64,000 nucleotides of DNA from Rhizobium sp. 007 (GTDB lineage: Bacteria; Pseudomonadota; Alphaproteobacteria; Rhizobiales; Rhizobiaceae). Within the stretch, counting starts at the first letter, position 1, and the number at the start of each line of letters is the position of its first letter. Below are positions 35,487 through 44,384 of this stretch, in pieces. Under the pieces are notes generated by a model. It was not told the origin of the DNA. It did not search any database and saw only the letters and a program-made list of their open reading frames with translations. The translations under genes were made by a program, and so were the position numbers. The stretch spans positions 1-64,000 of the forward strand of contig NZ_CP064191.1 in NCBI RefSeq assembly GCF_015353075.1, given 5' to 3'.

Positions 35487-36617
35487 ATGCCTCTCGCGCC
35501 CGGTGACAAGACAGCCATCGCACTTTGGCTGGCGGCAGCACGCTACCTTGACGGCGAGGCGTGCCTAATTGAGGAAGACAAGGTCCTGAACGCGCACCAG
35601 GCGGCGTTCGCTGCGGTCAACGCCGAAGCATTGACGGCTAAGACCGCGATCACGTCGGAGAAGGAGGTCGCCGCCTATCTCTTGCGGGTGGGGCAGGACA
35701 TTCGCCAACGTGACGCAACGAATGAGCGATTCACCGAGTTCTGCGACGAGCTTCGCCGGCTCGCAAGCGTGCTGGCCGATGGCAACGGCGATGGATCGAC
35801 CTGTGGCACCGGCGCCCCCATAAAAACGTGTCAGAGCGGCATTCTAGAGGTTGCTAGGCTAGTGGAGCTTCGGGTTCGAGATCTGCTTTACGCGGCCGGA
35901 ATTAGCGTGCCCGAAGACCTGCTCATCAGCTACGTGACCGCCCTCACAAAGAACGGCCATTCCTGCCTTCCTTTCAAAGTTTCGGGGTCCGCAGACATCG
36001 CGGCTCCTGTGCGGATCGTCGATATCGTTATCGTGGATGGCCAGCTTTCGGCGCGCGATGTGCTCGACATCGCCTACATACTGCACCACGAACTGACATG
36101 CCATGCCTTTCAGGCTTGTCAGAGTACGCAGAAGCTGGCAAACGCGCCTGCAAAGTGCCACTGGACGGAAGGATGGATGGATACGCTGGCCTTCGATGCC
36201 ACGACAGGGTGGATCGATGTGGGACCGGCTGCCTGGGTTCCATTGCAGGGCGAGATGGGGAAGGGGGAGATCTGGGACTTCCACGATTTCCGTTATCGCG
36301 CTCCGCCTTACCTCCTGCCATCGGATCTGACGCGAAGGCGCGGGGCCCGCGAAGCGTTCCGAAGACTGCAGCAGATTTTCGAGGAGGATATGGCCTTCCC
36401 GGCTGAAGAGGCCAGGAAGCACGCAGAGCGATTCAGCTGGATCGCCAACACCCATGCAGAAGCCAACTCGCTGCGGCTTAGATTGCTTGCGACGCGTCTG
36501 TCCACCTTGTTGCGCAATAAGTCTCGCCCCGATGTTGGTATAAAGGCGGCCAGAGACTGTCTTGCTTTTACCGCCCATCGCAATCTTTCCCGTCTCGAAC
36601 GCGAGCTTCCCGAGTAG
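35487..36617 (+). CDS. Putative HExxH metallopeptidase, cassette gene 2
   Basis: The 376-residue protein has ILHHELTCHAFQACQ at about residues 198-212, a HExxH zinc motif, with EGWMDTLAFDATTG about 25 residues later as a possible third ligand. The N-terminal 130 residues are helical. There is no signal peptide. No family name can be given. With gene 1 three bases upstream and a winged-helix protein downstream, it suggests a protease-based stress or conflict system; the substrate is unknown. Confidence 0.62.
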   Translation: MPLAPGDKTAIALWLAAARYLDGEACLIEEDKVLNAHQAAFAAVNAEALTAKTAITSEKEVAAYLLRVGQDIRQRDATNERFTEFCDELRRLASVLADGNGDGSTCGTGAPIKTCQSGILEVARLVELRVRDLLYAAGISVPEDLLISYVTALTKNGHSCLPFKVSGSADIAAPVRIVDIVIVDGQLSARDVLDIAYILHHELTCHAFQACQSTQKLANAPAKCHWTEGWMDTLAFDATTGWIDVGPAAWVPLQGEMGKGEIWDFHDFRYRAPPYLLPSDLTRRRGAREAFRRLQQIFEEDMAFPAEEARKHAERFSWIANTHAEANSLRLRLLATRLSTLLRNKSRPDVGIKAARDCLAFTAHRNLSRLERELPE

Positions 36618-36689
36618 ATTTCTCAGGCTACTTGACATTATGGGGTACAGACCCCAGAATATTGATCAGTGTTTCTAAGATGTATCGAG

Positions 36690-38006
36690 ATGGCAAGAGA
36701 TACAGATGCCGGTGTGAAATTGCGGGGCGCACTCCTGCGTTTGGATGCGCTCAAGCCAGAGGGTTTCACCTCGCAGGAACTTGCGACGCTAGCGAGTGTC
36801 ACGAGCGAAACCGCGCGCGATTTCCTCAAGGCAGACAGAGCCTCTTATACTCGCACCGTTCAGCCCAAGCCATCGGAAAAGGGCAGGGGGCGCCCGTCCA
36901 ATCTCTATGTCGTCACTGACGAGGGTCGTGAAAGCCTCGTTGAAGAGATCGTTCAGCTGCGTCGGCAATTTGCCGAAAGCCCCGACGAGCTCTCAGCCGA
37001 TGACTGCTTCCGCCCGATCGTCGAACTCGAAGAAACTATCACCGACCTCGAGGCGAGCGTCATGCGCGTTGCCGATTTCGAGGATCTCCTGATCGAAGCC
37101 AAGGAAAGCCTGAAGTCATGCTGGCGTGACATGAAGGCCTTGGAGGCAAGACAGTCGGTCTACGCAGTGGAGTTCGCTTTGCGTCTCGGTGCAGCCGAAA
37201 ACCGCACCGAGACGGTGACCGGCAGGGCAGGGCGGACGGCTCATAGAAAGGTAGCGCAGCAGGCCGATGTCGAGCAAATCGACTTTGTCAATTGGATCGT
37301 CGGAAAGTTTGGCGGTTGGTTCGACAAGCAGTCCGGTCAATTCGCGCCGGTGCTTATGCTGTTTGACGGAATTCAGGGACACGACCCGATCTCGAGCCAG
37401 CTTGTGGAATTCTACCAGCGCAACGCGGTATCGATCGCAGCCTTCGATGTGGCCAGAATGGAGCACGAAGAGCGGTCGGAGCTCTACAAGGCGATTGCCC
37501 AGCTTCGAGAGGTTACGCCACTCGCCGGCAGCAAACTCGTGCTGACCATGGACGGCAAGACCGATCTGGGACAACAGCTGGCAGAAGAATTCGAGGCCCT
37601 AATGCGACCAACAGGCGGCCATGACGAAATTTATCTGCCAGATCTCGGATTGATGGACCTCAAGCGTATCCGACAGTCCTATCTTTCGCGTCTGGCCGTG
37701 GCCCAGCAGGGAGAGATTGAGCCGAATATGAAGCATTTTTTCTCGGTCTGCGCCTCTGCACTCTCCGCGTTTGATGCCGTAGAGGAAACCTCGGACACGA
37801 TTGCGGACATGGCGAGCTTGCTTGGTGACGATACTCGAAGAGAGAAACTTCTAACCGCTGCTCACAATCTGCTCGGCGATGTTGTTTGTCTTGATTCAAA
37901 CTTCAACCAGTCAATCAAGGATCATCTGGATGGTGCGCACGTAACTTATGTCGCAAACCGCTTGGATTTCGAGCTCTTCGATAGCAGTGGGGACCTTGCT
38001 GTCTAA
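36690..38006 (+). CDS. Winged-helix protein of unknown function, cassette gene 3
   Basis: From ATG 36690 the product has 438 residues. Residues 1-80 look like a winged helix (LDALKPEGFTSQELATLASV, ARDFLKADRASYTRT, RGRPSNLYVVTDEGRESLVE). A coiled-coil-like stretch follows (VELEETITDLEASVMRVADF), then a C-terminal domain with an alternating alpha/beta pattern (APVLMLFDGIQGHDPISSQL, VSIAAFDVARMEHEERSELY). The last part could be a nucleotide-binding or PIN/NYN-like fold, not established. It likely senses or regulates in this cassette. Confidence 0.55.
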   Translation: MARDTDAGVKLRGALLRLDALKPEGFTSQELATLASVTSETARDFLKADRASYTRTVQPKPSEKGRGRPSNLYVVTDEGRESLVEEIVQLRRQFAESPDELSADDCFRPIVELEETITDLEASVMRVADFEDLLIEAKESLKSCWRDMKALEARQSVYAVEFALRLGAAENRTETVTGRAGRTAHRKVAQQADVEQIDFVNWIVGKFGGWFDKQSGQFAPVLMLFDGIQGHDPISSQLVEFYQRNAVSIAAFDVARMEHEERSELYKAIAQLREVTPLAGSKLVLTMDGKTDLGQQLAEEFEALMRPTGGHDEIYLPDLGLMDLKRIRQSYLSRLAVAQQGEIEPNMKHFFSVCASALSAFDAVEETSDTIADMASLLGDDTRREKLLTAAHNLLGDVVCLDSNFNQSIKDHLDGAHVTYVANRLDFELFDSSGDLAV

Positions 38007-38140
38007 GGCCGCTTGGTCCTAGCCGCGCGGCGCCTTCAACGGAAAATCCCAAAGAGGCGCAGCGTGATCGCTGCCACCAAATATGGCAATAATTTAAGCA
38101 GTCAGCGCCTCTTGCCACCCTGTGTGGCCGCGACGAGCTG
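38007..38140. other. Short spacer
   Basis: No supported feature between the winged-helix gene and the groEL remnant. Confidence 0.4.
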
Positions 38141-38412
38141 ATGGAGCTGTTCAATGACACGCTGCAGTCGCTGGTTCGCCAGATCGCTGACCACGCTGGT
38201 GACGAAGCTTCGATCGTCGTCGGCAAGATCCTCGACAAAAATGACGACAACTCCGGCTACAACGCCCAGACGAGCGAATATGGCGACATGATCGCCATGG
38301 GTATCGTCGACCCGGTCAGGTCGTCCGTACGGCTCTGCAGAATGCAGCTTCGGTTGCTTCGCTGCTGATCGCCACGGAAGCCATGATCGCCGAGCTGCCG
38401 AAGAAGGACGCA
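38141..38412 (+). pseudogene. groEL: groEL 3' fragment
   Basis: The reading [20 protein letters not shown] and [20 protein letters not shown] matches the C-terminal region of alphaproteobacterial GroEL. A one-base deletion near 38318 shifts the rest to [20 protein letters not shown] and [11 protein letters not shown]. Upstream groEL is absent, so this is a remnant. Confidence 0.9.
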
Positions 38413-39533
38413 AGTCGGTCTGCGTATGCGGGGAGTAACAAATCTGGACCGTCGGCTTTCCCTCGGTGTGAATGCTGTGCCCTGTCTTCGCAAAAGACTG
38501 CTTCTTGAACGTTGCGGGTCATGAAAAGCGAGATCAAACATCTGCCCGAACAGCCCAGCCACTCCGTCGGAATGGAACACCAGCATATTGTTCGCCTGAA
38601 TATATAGCCCACGGAACGTAAAGTTCATGGAGCCGCAAAGCACCTTCTCCGGGATGCCGTTGCGGCGGGTTATAAGGACTTTGTGATGCTGGAGATTTTG
38701 AACTGTCTGCGCTTGACCGCCGCTCCGCTCTGTTTGAAACGCTTAGCTGATCGCGATTCCGCACTGTCGGCGAGGTCGTGGCCGTTTGGAACGCCGTCTT
38801 CCTTCGAAGAAGAGTCGTCGATGATTACTCTCAAACGCGCTTTAAACCGCTCCAGCCCTGCGGCGATGTCAGGCTCATTCAGATCATAGCCATCACATGA
38901 GCGTGATGCCAGGATCGGCATGGCCTGGCCCATGAAATCGAAGAGAAGGTCGCGGGCCTCGAAACCAAGCCATTCATAGACGCTCTGGCCCGATCATTTC
39001 TGACGTCGGGTTTTACGAAATTCAAACTCTGCTTAGCGTTCGCGGGAATAATATCTTCCCTCCCGCCGAACTGTTCCTTGTAAGCCTGTGACGACGCGAA
39101 GTTGCGCGTGAACCCGATATCGACCAGTCCATCATAGGTCACCGACCTCTGTTCGGCGTCGAGTGTCAGGCTGGTGCCAGCCAACAAGTTCGCCATCACG
39201 GGGCATGTGTAGTTTTGTCGCGCGATAGACGTAGACGCCGTCGACTGGTTGGTACGGGAAATGGATCCAGCGGAACTTCTGGAACGGGGCCACTGTCGAC
39301 AAGAAGTTCCTATCGCCGTTGACTTCGGCCCCAGCCCCCGCTGGGTAGGAAAATGCCAGACGATTACGCAAGGGTCAGAACTGGTCGGAGGAGGGCGACT
39401 TAACTTCAATCGAAAAACCGACGAAGTCCGGTTCCGGTTCTAGAACGTCAAAACCTAGCATTGTCATGCGATCGCCACGCCAGAGTTTGCAGGTAAAACC
39501 ATCTTTGCTGTCAGAATTCTCGAATTCGTCCAT
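38413..39533 (-). pseudogene. Phospholipase D-like protein, multiply frameshifted
   Basis: On the minus strand from ATG 39533 the frames add up to one protein: MDEFENSDSKDGFTCKLWRG, MTMLGFDVLEPEPDFVGFSI, later NRLAFSYPAGAGAEVNGDRN and, near the end, HHKVLITRRNGIPEKVLCGS with MNFTFRGLYIQANNMLVFHS. HxK followed by GSMNFT is the PLD-type phosphodiesterase signature. At least four frame changes separate the parts, and the 3' end abuts the groEL fragment. Such PLD proteins occur as nucleases in bacteria. Confidence 0.75.
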
Positions 39534-39738
39534 AACGATCCCCCTTTAGCGGCAAAGCGGCCCCCGCAGACCGCCGCTGAATTTCTGCGGGTGAATATCG
39601 ACTGCGAAACCTTGTAACTATCGCATGGATAGTTGATGTCGCTGCGACACTTCGCGTCTGCGAAGCAGACCTGCAACGATGCTTTCCAGTGTGAGCGGCA
39701 GCCTTTGAGGCTCCAAGCCATTTCTCACGTACCGGCTT
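39534..39738. other. Spacer between two pseudogenes
   Basis: No supported feature. Confidence 0.4.
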
Positions 39739-41130
39739 TCAAGCCGTGCCCTTCCGATGCTGCGGCTGCTGCAGGGGGAGAAAATCTAGCGCGTTGCGCC
39801 TGAATATCTTGTCGCAGATTTCTTCGGTGAAGCTGCAGTCGTTGCTGAGGAAGGCTTTGCCCCTATCCACATTGTGTTCATAACCCTTTTCCTGACCGAG
39901 CATCAGCCAGTCAGTACCAAATATCAGACGGTCCACCCCTGGATCAAACAGGTCGGTCCAAAGCCGGAAGTTCGCCGCCGGTGATTTTCGCAGCGCAGCG
40001 TCGCCGCTACTTCCGAAAATAACTGATATCGGCGTAGATCTTCTGTCTGGGGTGCGCCTTAATATACTCGCCCAATGCCCACTCCCAGCTTCTTTGCGAT
40101 GGCTGAAAGCCCATTGGTGGATAGAGCTTCACGCCGGCGAACCCAAACTCGTTCAACGCGCGTTCGACGGTTTTAAGAGAGCTCACCTTGCCCTTGTGGT
40201 TCTCGAAAACCACTTGCCGCAACGGGTCAAAGCCGATGTAGCCATGGAGCACCGGTCCATCTTTCTGCTTGGCGCAACCCACCGAAATTTGAGACATCGC
40301 TTCTATCTGCTGGGAAAGCGGTGATTTGACATCTTCATAGAGCCACTCGTCGTAATCGACGAGCGCGGGCGCCAGCATTAAGGGTTTGAAGCCTTGGCGG
40401 CTCGTGTCAGCGATGAGCTTCTCGACAGGGACATGGCGATATAATCTGAACAGGCTGAACCAATTGAGATATCGCGAAATCGTGCCCCTTGACGCAAATG
40501 CTTCCCGACTGGCAACGCGGGCATCGGTAAAGCTCATTTCGGTGTCGGACTGCATGATCTCTATGCGTGAGCCGAGCATGAAAGCTAGGAATTTTTCATC
40601 GCCGGCAACTCGGTTCTTCTGCTGAGATGTGGGGACCGTCATTGTCGCGATATTTCGCCGCCGCCGATCGAGCATGACCAGGAAGTTGGCGGTATCCGCT
40701 ATGGCCGCCTCGCGTGCTTCAGTCGGCTCCCGTCTCGAGACCCGGGCACGCCCCTCGAAAAAGCGATCTCCTCCTTGGCTGTCGGCGCTTTGTCCGCTCC
40801 CAGGAGTGTCAGAATGAGCTCGATGAATCGGTTAACGGCGTCGGGATCCCTGATCTCGAATGTCCAAATCGCAGATTGCTTCGGAAAATCCCGGACAACG
40901 ACCTGGCGCAGGAACCGTGCTGCCGGCAGATCCGAAGCGTTGAAGACGTGGCAATGTGCATCGATGATCGGCTGTGCAGCGCCCGGTCGAGATGGAGCCG
41001 GATCTGTTCTACGGCAGCCGCCACTCAGCACAGCAAACGACAACGTCGTATGGCGAAGAAATTCTCTCCTCGCATCCCCGGCCCCGAGTATCCCTGAAAT
41101 GATGCAATCATAACGGTAGTATATTGGCAA
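39739..41130 (-). pseudogene. Amidohydrolase-family gene, broken
   Basis: Three minus-strand pieces form an amidohydrolase-2-like enzyme: an N-terminal part with ARREFLRHTTLSFAVLSGG (twin-arginine-like) and PIIDAHCHVFNASDLPAARF (metal-binding DxHxH-like), a middle part (GPVLHGYIGFDPLRQVVFEN, FGFAGVKLYPPMGFQPSQRS), and a C-terminal part (MDRLIFGTDWLMLGQEKGYE). A frame change near 40690 and a gap near 39950-40010 separate them, so it is non-functional. The original may have been an exported hydrolase. Confidence 0.8.
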
Positions 41131-41333
41131 TGGTGTTCATGAGGCGCGTGAGAAAAAGGAAGGAGAACAGGCAGACCGGGTCGGCGTCCTTCGCAAGGCA
41201 GGTTTGTGTCGCTCGTCCACTTAATAGGCCAGAGCTTACTTCAAAACGGATTTCAACCGGGCAGGGTCACGGGACATGCAAGATCTGCCAGTCGCGATCG
41301 GACGCTACCGAAGGTAGGGAATTGCAGATCTTG

Positions 41334-41864
41334 TCAAAATGGGCGCGATTGACCGTAGAGCTTGCCCAGGCGCAAGCTCATGGCGTGCCTGCTTACGCCG
41401 TATCTGCTTGCCAGTTTGGCGACTTGAACGTCATCGTCGATCGCCAGCTCGGCGTCGTCCGCTTCGAGGAAATCCTCCGGCATAAGGAGGTTCGCCGCAA
41501 AAAAGTTGGCCTCTATCTCAAGAACGCTTGACGCCTGGGAGGAAGTGGCATCGCGGAAATTGATGCGGTACTCACGATCGACATGAGCGCCGAGCCCTTC
41601 ATGCAAAAGGTAATGGCCGAATTCATGCGCTATGGTGAAACGTTGCCGCTGCTTCGACTGCTCCGAATTGACGCCTATGATGGTCACGCCGGGCTTGCGC
41701 GCCAGAAGGCCGGACGTTTCCCCAAGATCTCCATATTGCACTTCGATACCCGACTCTTCGGCTATTCGTTCGACCGGCACCGCTGGTCCATATATCGCAT
41801 GCTCGAGCAGAAGCGAGTGCACCGTGCGCTTGATTAGCGCAAACCTTGGTCGCCGTGCAGTCAT
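41334..41864 (-). CDS. ImmA/IrrE-family metallopeptidase, divergent from Ubl operon II
   Basis: The 176-residue protein carries FTIAHEFGHYLLHEGLG (HExxH) and VLEIEANFFAANLLMPEDFL (third ligand Glu), the compact ImmA/IrrE peptidase domain, and ends with a helix-turn-helix-like KLASRYGVSRHAMSLRLGKL. It overlaps the 3' end of the XRE gene by four bases, so the pair is translated together. By analogy with ImmA and CapP it probably cleaves the XRE repressor and thereby induces Ubl operon II; inference. Confidence 0.9.
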   Translation of the reverse strand: MTARRPRFALIKRTVHSLLLEHAIYGPAVPVERIAEESGIEVQYGDLGETSGLLARKPGVTIIGVNSEQSKQRQRFTIAHEFGHYLLHEGLGAHVDREYRINFRDATSSQASSVLEIEANFFAANLLMPEDFLEADDAELAIDDDVQVAKLASRYGVSRHAMSLRLGKLYGQSRPF

Positions 41865-42172
41865 TTCGAGCCCTTGCTTGGGTCAGAGCTCAATTTTTCG
41901 AGAAGTTGGTCGAAACCTTGCGGCGCGTCGGAGACGGCCATCTTCACTTTTACCGTTTCCGCTGGTGGAAGAAGCTCGCCCGGCTCGGCCGCGAGCGCCT
42001 GCGCTATCGAGAGGAAATTGTGGAGGGGTATCGCTTGTGTGCCAGCTTCGATGTTTGTGATCGAAGTCCTCGCTAGGCTCACTTTTTCAGCCAAGGAGGC
42101 CTGACTCATGGCCCTTGCTTCGCGCTTGCGGCGAATGGCTTCACCGACTGCAGCGTAAACCGGATCAGGCAT
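41861..42172 (-). CDS. XRE-family HTH regulator, divergent from Ubl operon II
   Basis: The 103-residue protein has a clear helix-turn-helix: GEAIRRKREARAMSQASLAE, VSLARTSITNIEAGTQAIPL and HNFLSIAQALAAEPGELLPP. The C-terminal 30 residues form a tail that could be the peptidase target. It faces the Ubl operon across 190 bases containing repeated TGTCA/TGACA sites. The arrangement mirrors the regulator pair at 19024-20332. Confidence 0.92.
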   Translation of the reverse strand: MPDPVYAAVGEAIRRKREARAMSQASLAEKVSLARTSITNIEAGTQAIPLHNFLSIAQALAAEPGELLPPAETVKVKMAVSDAPQGFDQLLEKLSSDPSKGSK

Positions 42173-42228
42173 TTCCGACCATCTCTTTCCTCAAATCCCG
42201 TAAACGATTCTACATCATCATCGGTATA

Positions 42229-42281
42229 TGTCAATTTTGCTGACATTCGTCATTGTTGCTGACATGTAGGATCTATTGACA
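42229..42281. promoter_or_regulatory. Repeated operator between XRE regulator and Ubl operon II
   Basis: Two 17-base direct repeats, GTCAATTTTGCTGACAT at 42230 and GTCATTGTTGCTGACAT at 42249, start 19 bases apart; each is itself a GTCA...TGAC inverted pair. Another TGACA lies at 42277. They are the probable XRE binding sites covering both promoters. Confidence 0.72.
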
Positions 42282-42365
42282 TTAGGATGGAATCGGTCCT
42301 TTTTGGTGTCCACGTTCCCCCATGTGGACGGAGCGGATGCGGCAACGAAACGAAAGGACAGGCCG

Positions 42366-42644
42366 ATGACCGTCGAGACCGCGGGAGAGCACGAGGATGG
42401 CAAAGCCAAGCCCAAGTCGTACACGTTCTTCGTGAACGGCAAGAAATACGAGACGGACCAGCTCTCGCTGACCGGCCTCCAGATCAAGGCCAAGGTATCA
42501 GGTTGGGATCAAACACATGATCTCATCCTGGAAGGCCACGGCAACGACCCGGACCGCGTGATCGCCGACGACGAGAACGTGAACCTCGAGAAGGATCACG
42601 GCCCGTTGCGTTTCTCCTCTGCCCCCAAGGCGAACTTCGGCTGA
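42366..42644 (+). CDS. Ubiquitin-like modifier, Ubl operon II
   Basis: From ATG 42366 (AAAGGACAG upstream) the product has 92 residues. After a charged 18-residue leader it shows the multiubiquitin-type fold YTFFVNGKKYETDQLSLTGL, IKAKVSGWDQTHDLILEGHG and DRVIADDENVNLEKDHGPLR. It ends in ...APKANFG, with a single terminal Gly, so it might be used without prior trimming. This is the modifier that E1 would activate and E2 transfer. It is the first gene of a five-gene operon. Confidence 0.85.
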   Translation: MTVETAGEHEDGKAKPKSYTFFVNGKKYETDQLSLTGLQIKAKVSGWDQTHDLILEGHGNDPDRVIADDENVNLEKDHGPLRFSSAPKANFG

Positions 42645-42654
42645 GGGACTGGCG

Positions 42655-43035
42655 ATGCTAGAGAGGCAGGTAGAAGATCTCAACAATCGATACCCGGGGG
42701 TGTCTACCAGGCCGCTGCCAAGCGGCGCGGTCGTGGTGAGCGTCCCGAATGTATCCCTGCCTGAGGGGTGGAACAAGCCGTCAACGGAAATCCGTTTCGT
42801 GGTTCCGGCCGGGTATCCTTATGCGGCTCTCGATTGTTTCTGGGCCGACTCCGGGCTCAGGTTGGCGGACGGCCGGATCCCGAACAATACGGGGGAAAGC
42901 AATCCGATACCGGAAGACGGTGGCACCGGCCTTTGGTTTTCGTGGCACCTTCAAGACCAAAAGTGGAACCCCAACAGGGACACGCTTTCGAGCTGGATGA
43001 ACGTCGTCATCTCGAGATTCAGGCATCTCCAATGA
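42655..43035 (+). CDS. Prok-E2_E-like conjugating enzyme, Ubl operon II
   Basis: The 126-residue protein matches the E2 family E pattern: VEDLNNRYPGVSTRPLPSGA, IRFVVPAGYPYAALDCFWAD and LWFSWHLQDQKWNPNRDTLS. The Cys in YPYAALDCFWAD is the candidate catalytic residue. It starts 10 bases after the Ubl stop and its stop overlaps the JAB-E1 start (ATGA). The corresponding domain in operon I is fused to the Ubl and has Met at this position. Confidence 0.82.
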   Translation: MLERQVEDLNNRYPGVSTRPLPSGAVVVSVPNVSLPEGWNKPSTEIRFVVPAGYPYAALDCFWADSGLRLADGRIPNNTGESNPIPEDGGTGLWFSWHLQDQKWNPNRDTLSSWMNVVISRFRHLQ

Positions 43036-44384
43036 GCGGTCTCCGTTTCACGTCCGAAGCCTATGCCGAACTTCAAACGCGCTTGTTCGCGGAAAGCGAC
43101 GTGGAAAGCTGCGCCGTCGCATATCTGGACTACTCCGCGGGAGCGGACACCTGGATCGTCTGCGCGATCGCGATTCCATCCGACACCGTCTATGAACGGC
43201 GCACGAGCGACGCCGCGGTTCTGAGCGCTGGGCACGTCGTGGAGATCGCCAATCGAGCCCGTGCCGAGAACTATTCTGTGGCAATGATCCACACACACCC
43301 TCATTCAGCGGGTTTTCCCGAGTTCTCCCCGGTTGACGACAGCGGAGAACTCGAGCTCGCCGAGTTCTTCGGCAGGCGAATTCCCCGTGGCAAGCATCTC
43401 GCGTTGGTCGTCGGCCGCGACGGTTGCCGCGCCCGCGTCCTCGGGCAACGCCAGGAAGTTCCCGTGTGGGAGGTCGGTTCTAGCCTGGTTCTCCGCTCGG
43501 CCCCGGAACGGATCGACATCGACGATCGTCATGACCGTCAAATCAGGGCGTTCGGGGAAGGAGGCCAGCGGGCCGTTTCCCGACTGCGTGTCGGGGTAGT
43601 CGGAGCCGGTGGCACAGGCTCGGTCGCGATCCAGCAACTCGCGCATCTCGGGGTGAACGATCTCACGATCATAGATCCGGACTATGTCGAACTGACTAAT
43701 CTGAACAGACTGGCGGGTTCGATCCCGTCCGACGTCGGATCATCGAAGGTTTCGGTCGCGCGGCGTATGTTCCTGGGCATCAACCCATCCGCAATGGTCG
43801 AGACGGTGCAGCGAAATGTCGTGGACGCGGACGTAGGCCGGAGGCTTGCGGAAATGGACTTCATTTTCCTCTGCACGGACTCGCACGCCAGCCGCGCCGT
43901 GATCTGCCAGGCGGCCTACCAGTTCCTCGTGCCCGTTGTCGACATGGGCGTCAGCATCACGACGGCGGAGAAAACGATCACGCATGTCACAGGTCGGGTG
44001 CAGATGCTCGCCCCCGGGCTGCCTTGCCTCGTATGCACACAGGCCTTGGACGGAGAGCAGATCCGGCGCGAAATGCTCAGCCCGGAACATCGGGTCGCAG
44101 ACCCGTACGTGCTCGGTGACAAGCCGATCCCCCAGCCAGCTGTCATTTCCCTCAACTCGACCATGTCGTCCTTGGCCGTCACGATGTTTCTCAGCGCGGT
44201 CACGGGCGCGCCGTTGGCCGCCCGCTTCCAATACTACGACGGCCTCCGGGGAACTGTGCGTCCGACGACGGCGCGGAGAGTCGAGAACTGCGTGGCATGT
44301 TCGGCGGCGGGTGCGCTGGCGAAAGGATATCGGTGGAGGTTGCCTGTAAGAACGTTGAGGTGTGACGATGTCGGACCGACGTGA
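43032..44384 (+). CDS. JAB peptidase-E1 fusion, Ubl operon II
   Basis: From ATG 43032 the product has 450 residues. The JAB domain contains MIHTHPHSAGFPEFSPVDD, the H-x-H-P...S-x2-D zinc motif. The E1 domain has RVGVVGAGGTGSVAIQQLAH, IIDPDYVELTNLNRLAG, then FLCTDSHASRAVICQAAYQF and VDMGVSIT. Two Cys pairs, LPCLVC and ENCVAC, form the structural zinc site usual in E1/ThiF enzymes. It is about one third identical by eye with the operon I protein but keeps the Cys pairs that the other lost. The frame is open upstream, but ATG 43032 overlaps the E2 stop and matches the domain start. Confidence 0.9.
   Translation: MSGLRFTSEAYAELQTRLFAESDVESCAVAYLDYSAGADTWIVCAIAIPSDTVYERRTSDAAVLSAGHVVEIANRARAENYSVAMIHTHPHSAGFPEFSPVDDSGELELAEFFGRRIPRGKHLALVVGRDGCRARVLGQRQEVPVWEVGSSLVLRSAPERIDIDDRHDRQIRAFGEGGQRAVSRLRVGVVGAGGTGSVAIQQLAHLGVNDLTIIDPDYVELTNLNRLAGSIPSDVGSSKVSVARRMFLGINPSAMVETVQRNVVDADVGRRLAEMDFIFLCTDSHASRAVICQAAYQFLVPVVDMGVSITTAEKTITHVTGRVQMLAPGLPCLVCTQALDGEQIRREMLSPEHRVADPYVLGDKPIPQPAVISLNSTMSSLAVTMFLSAVTGAPLAARFQYYDGLRGTVRPTTARRVENCVACSAAGALAKGYRWRLPVRTLRCDDVGPT

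Noticed and set aside
38141..38412. Functional chaperonin gene
   Set aside because: Only the last part of groEL is present and it has a frameshift.
42768..43031. Longer N-terminus for the operon II JAB-E1 protein
   Set aside because: This frame lies on top of the E2 gene; the JAB fold begins after ATG 43032, which overlaps the E2 stop.
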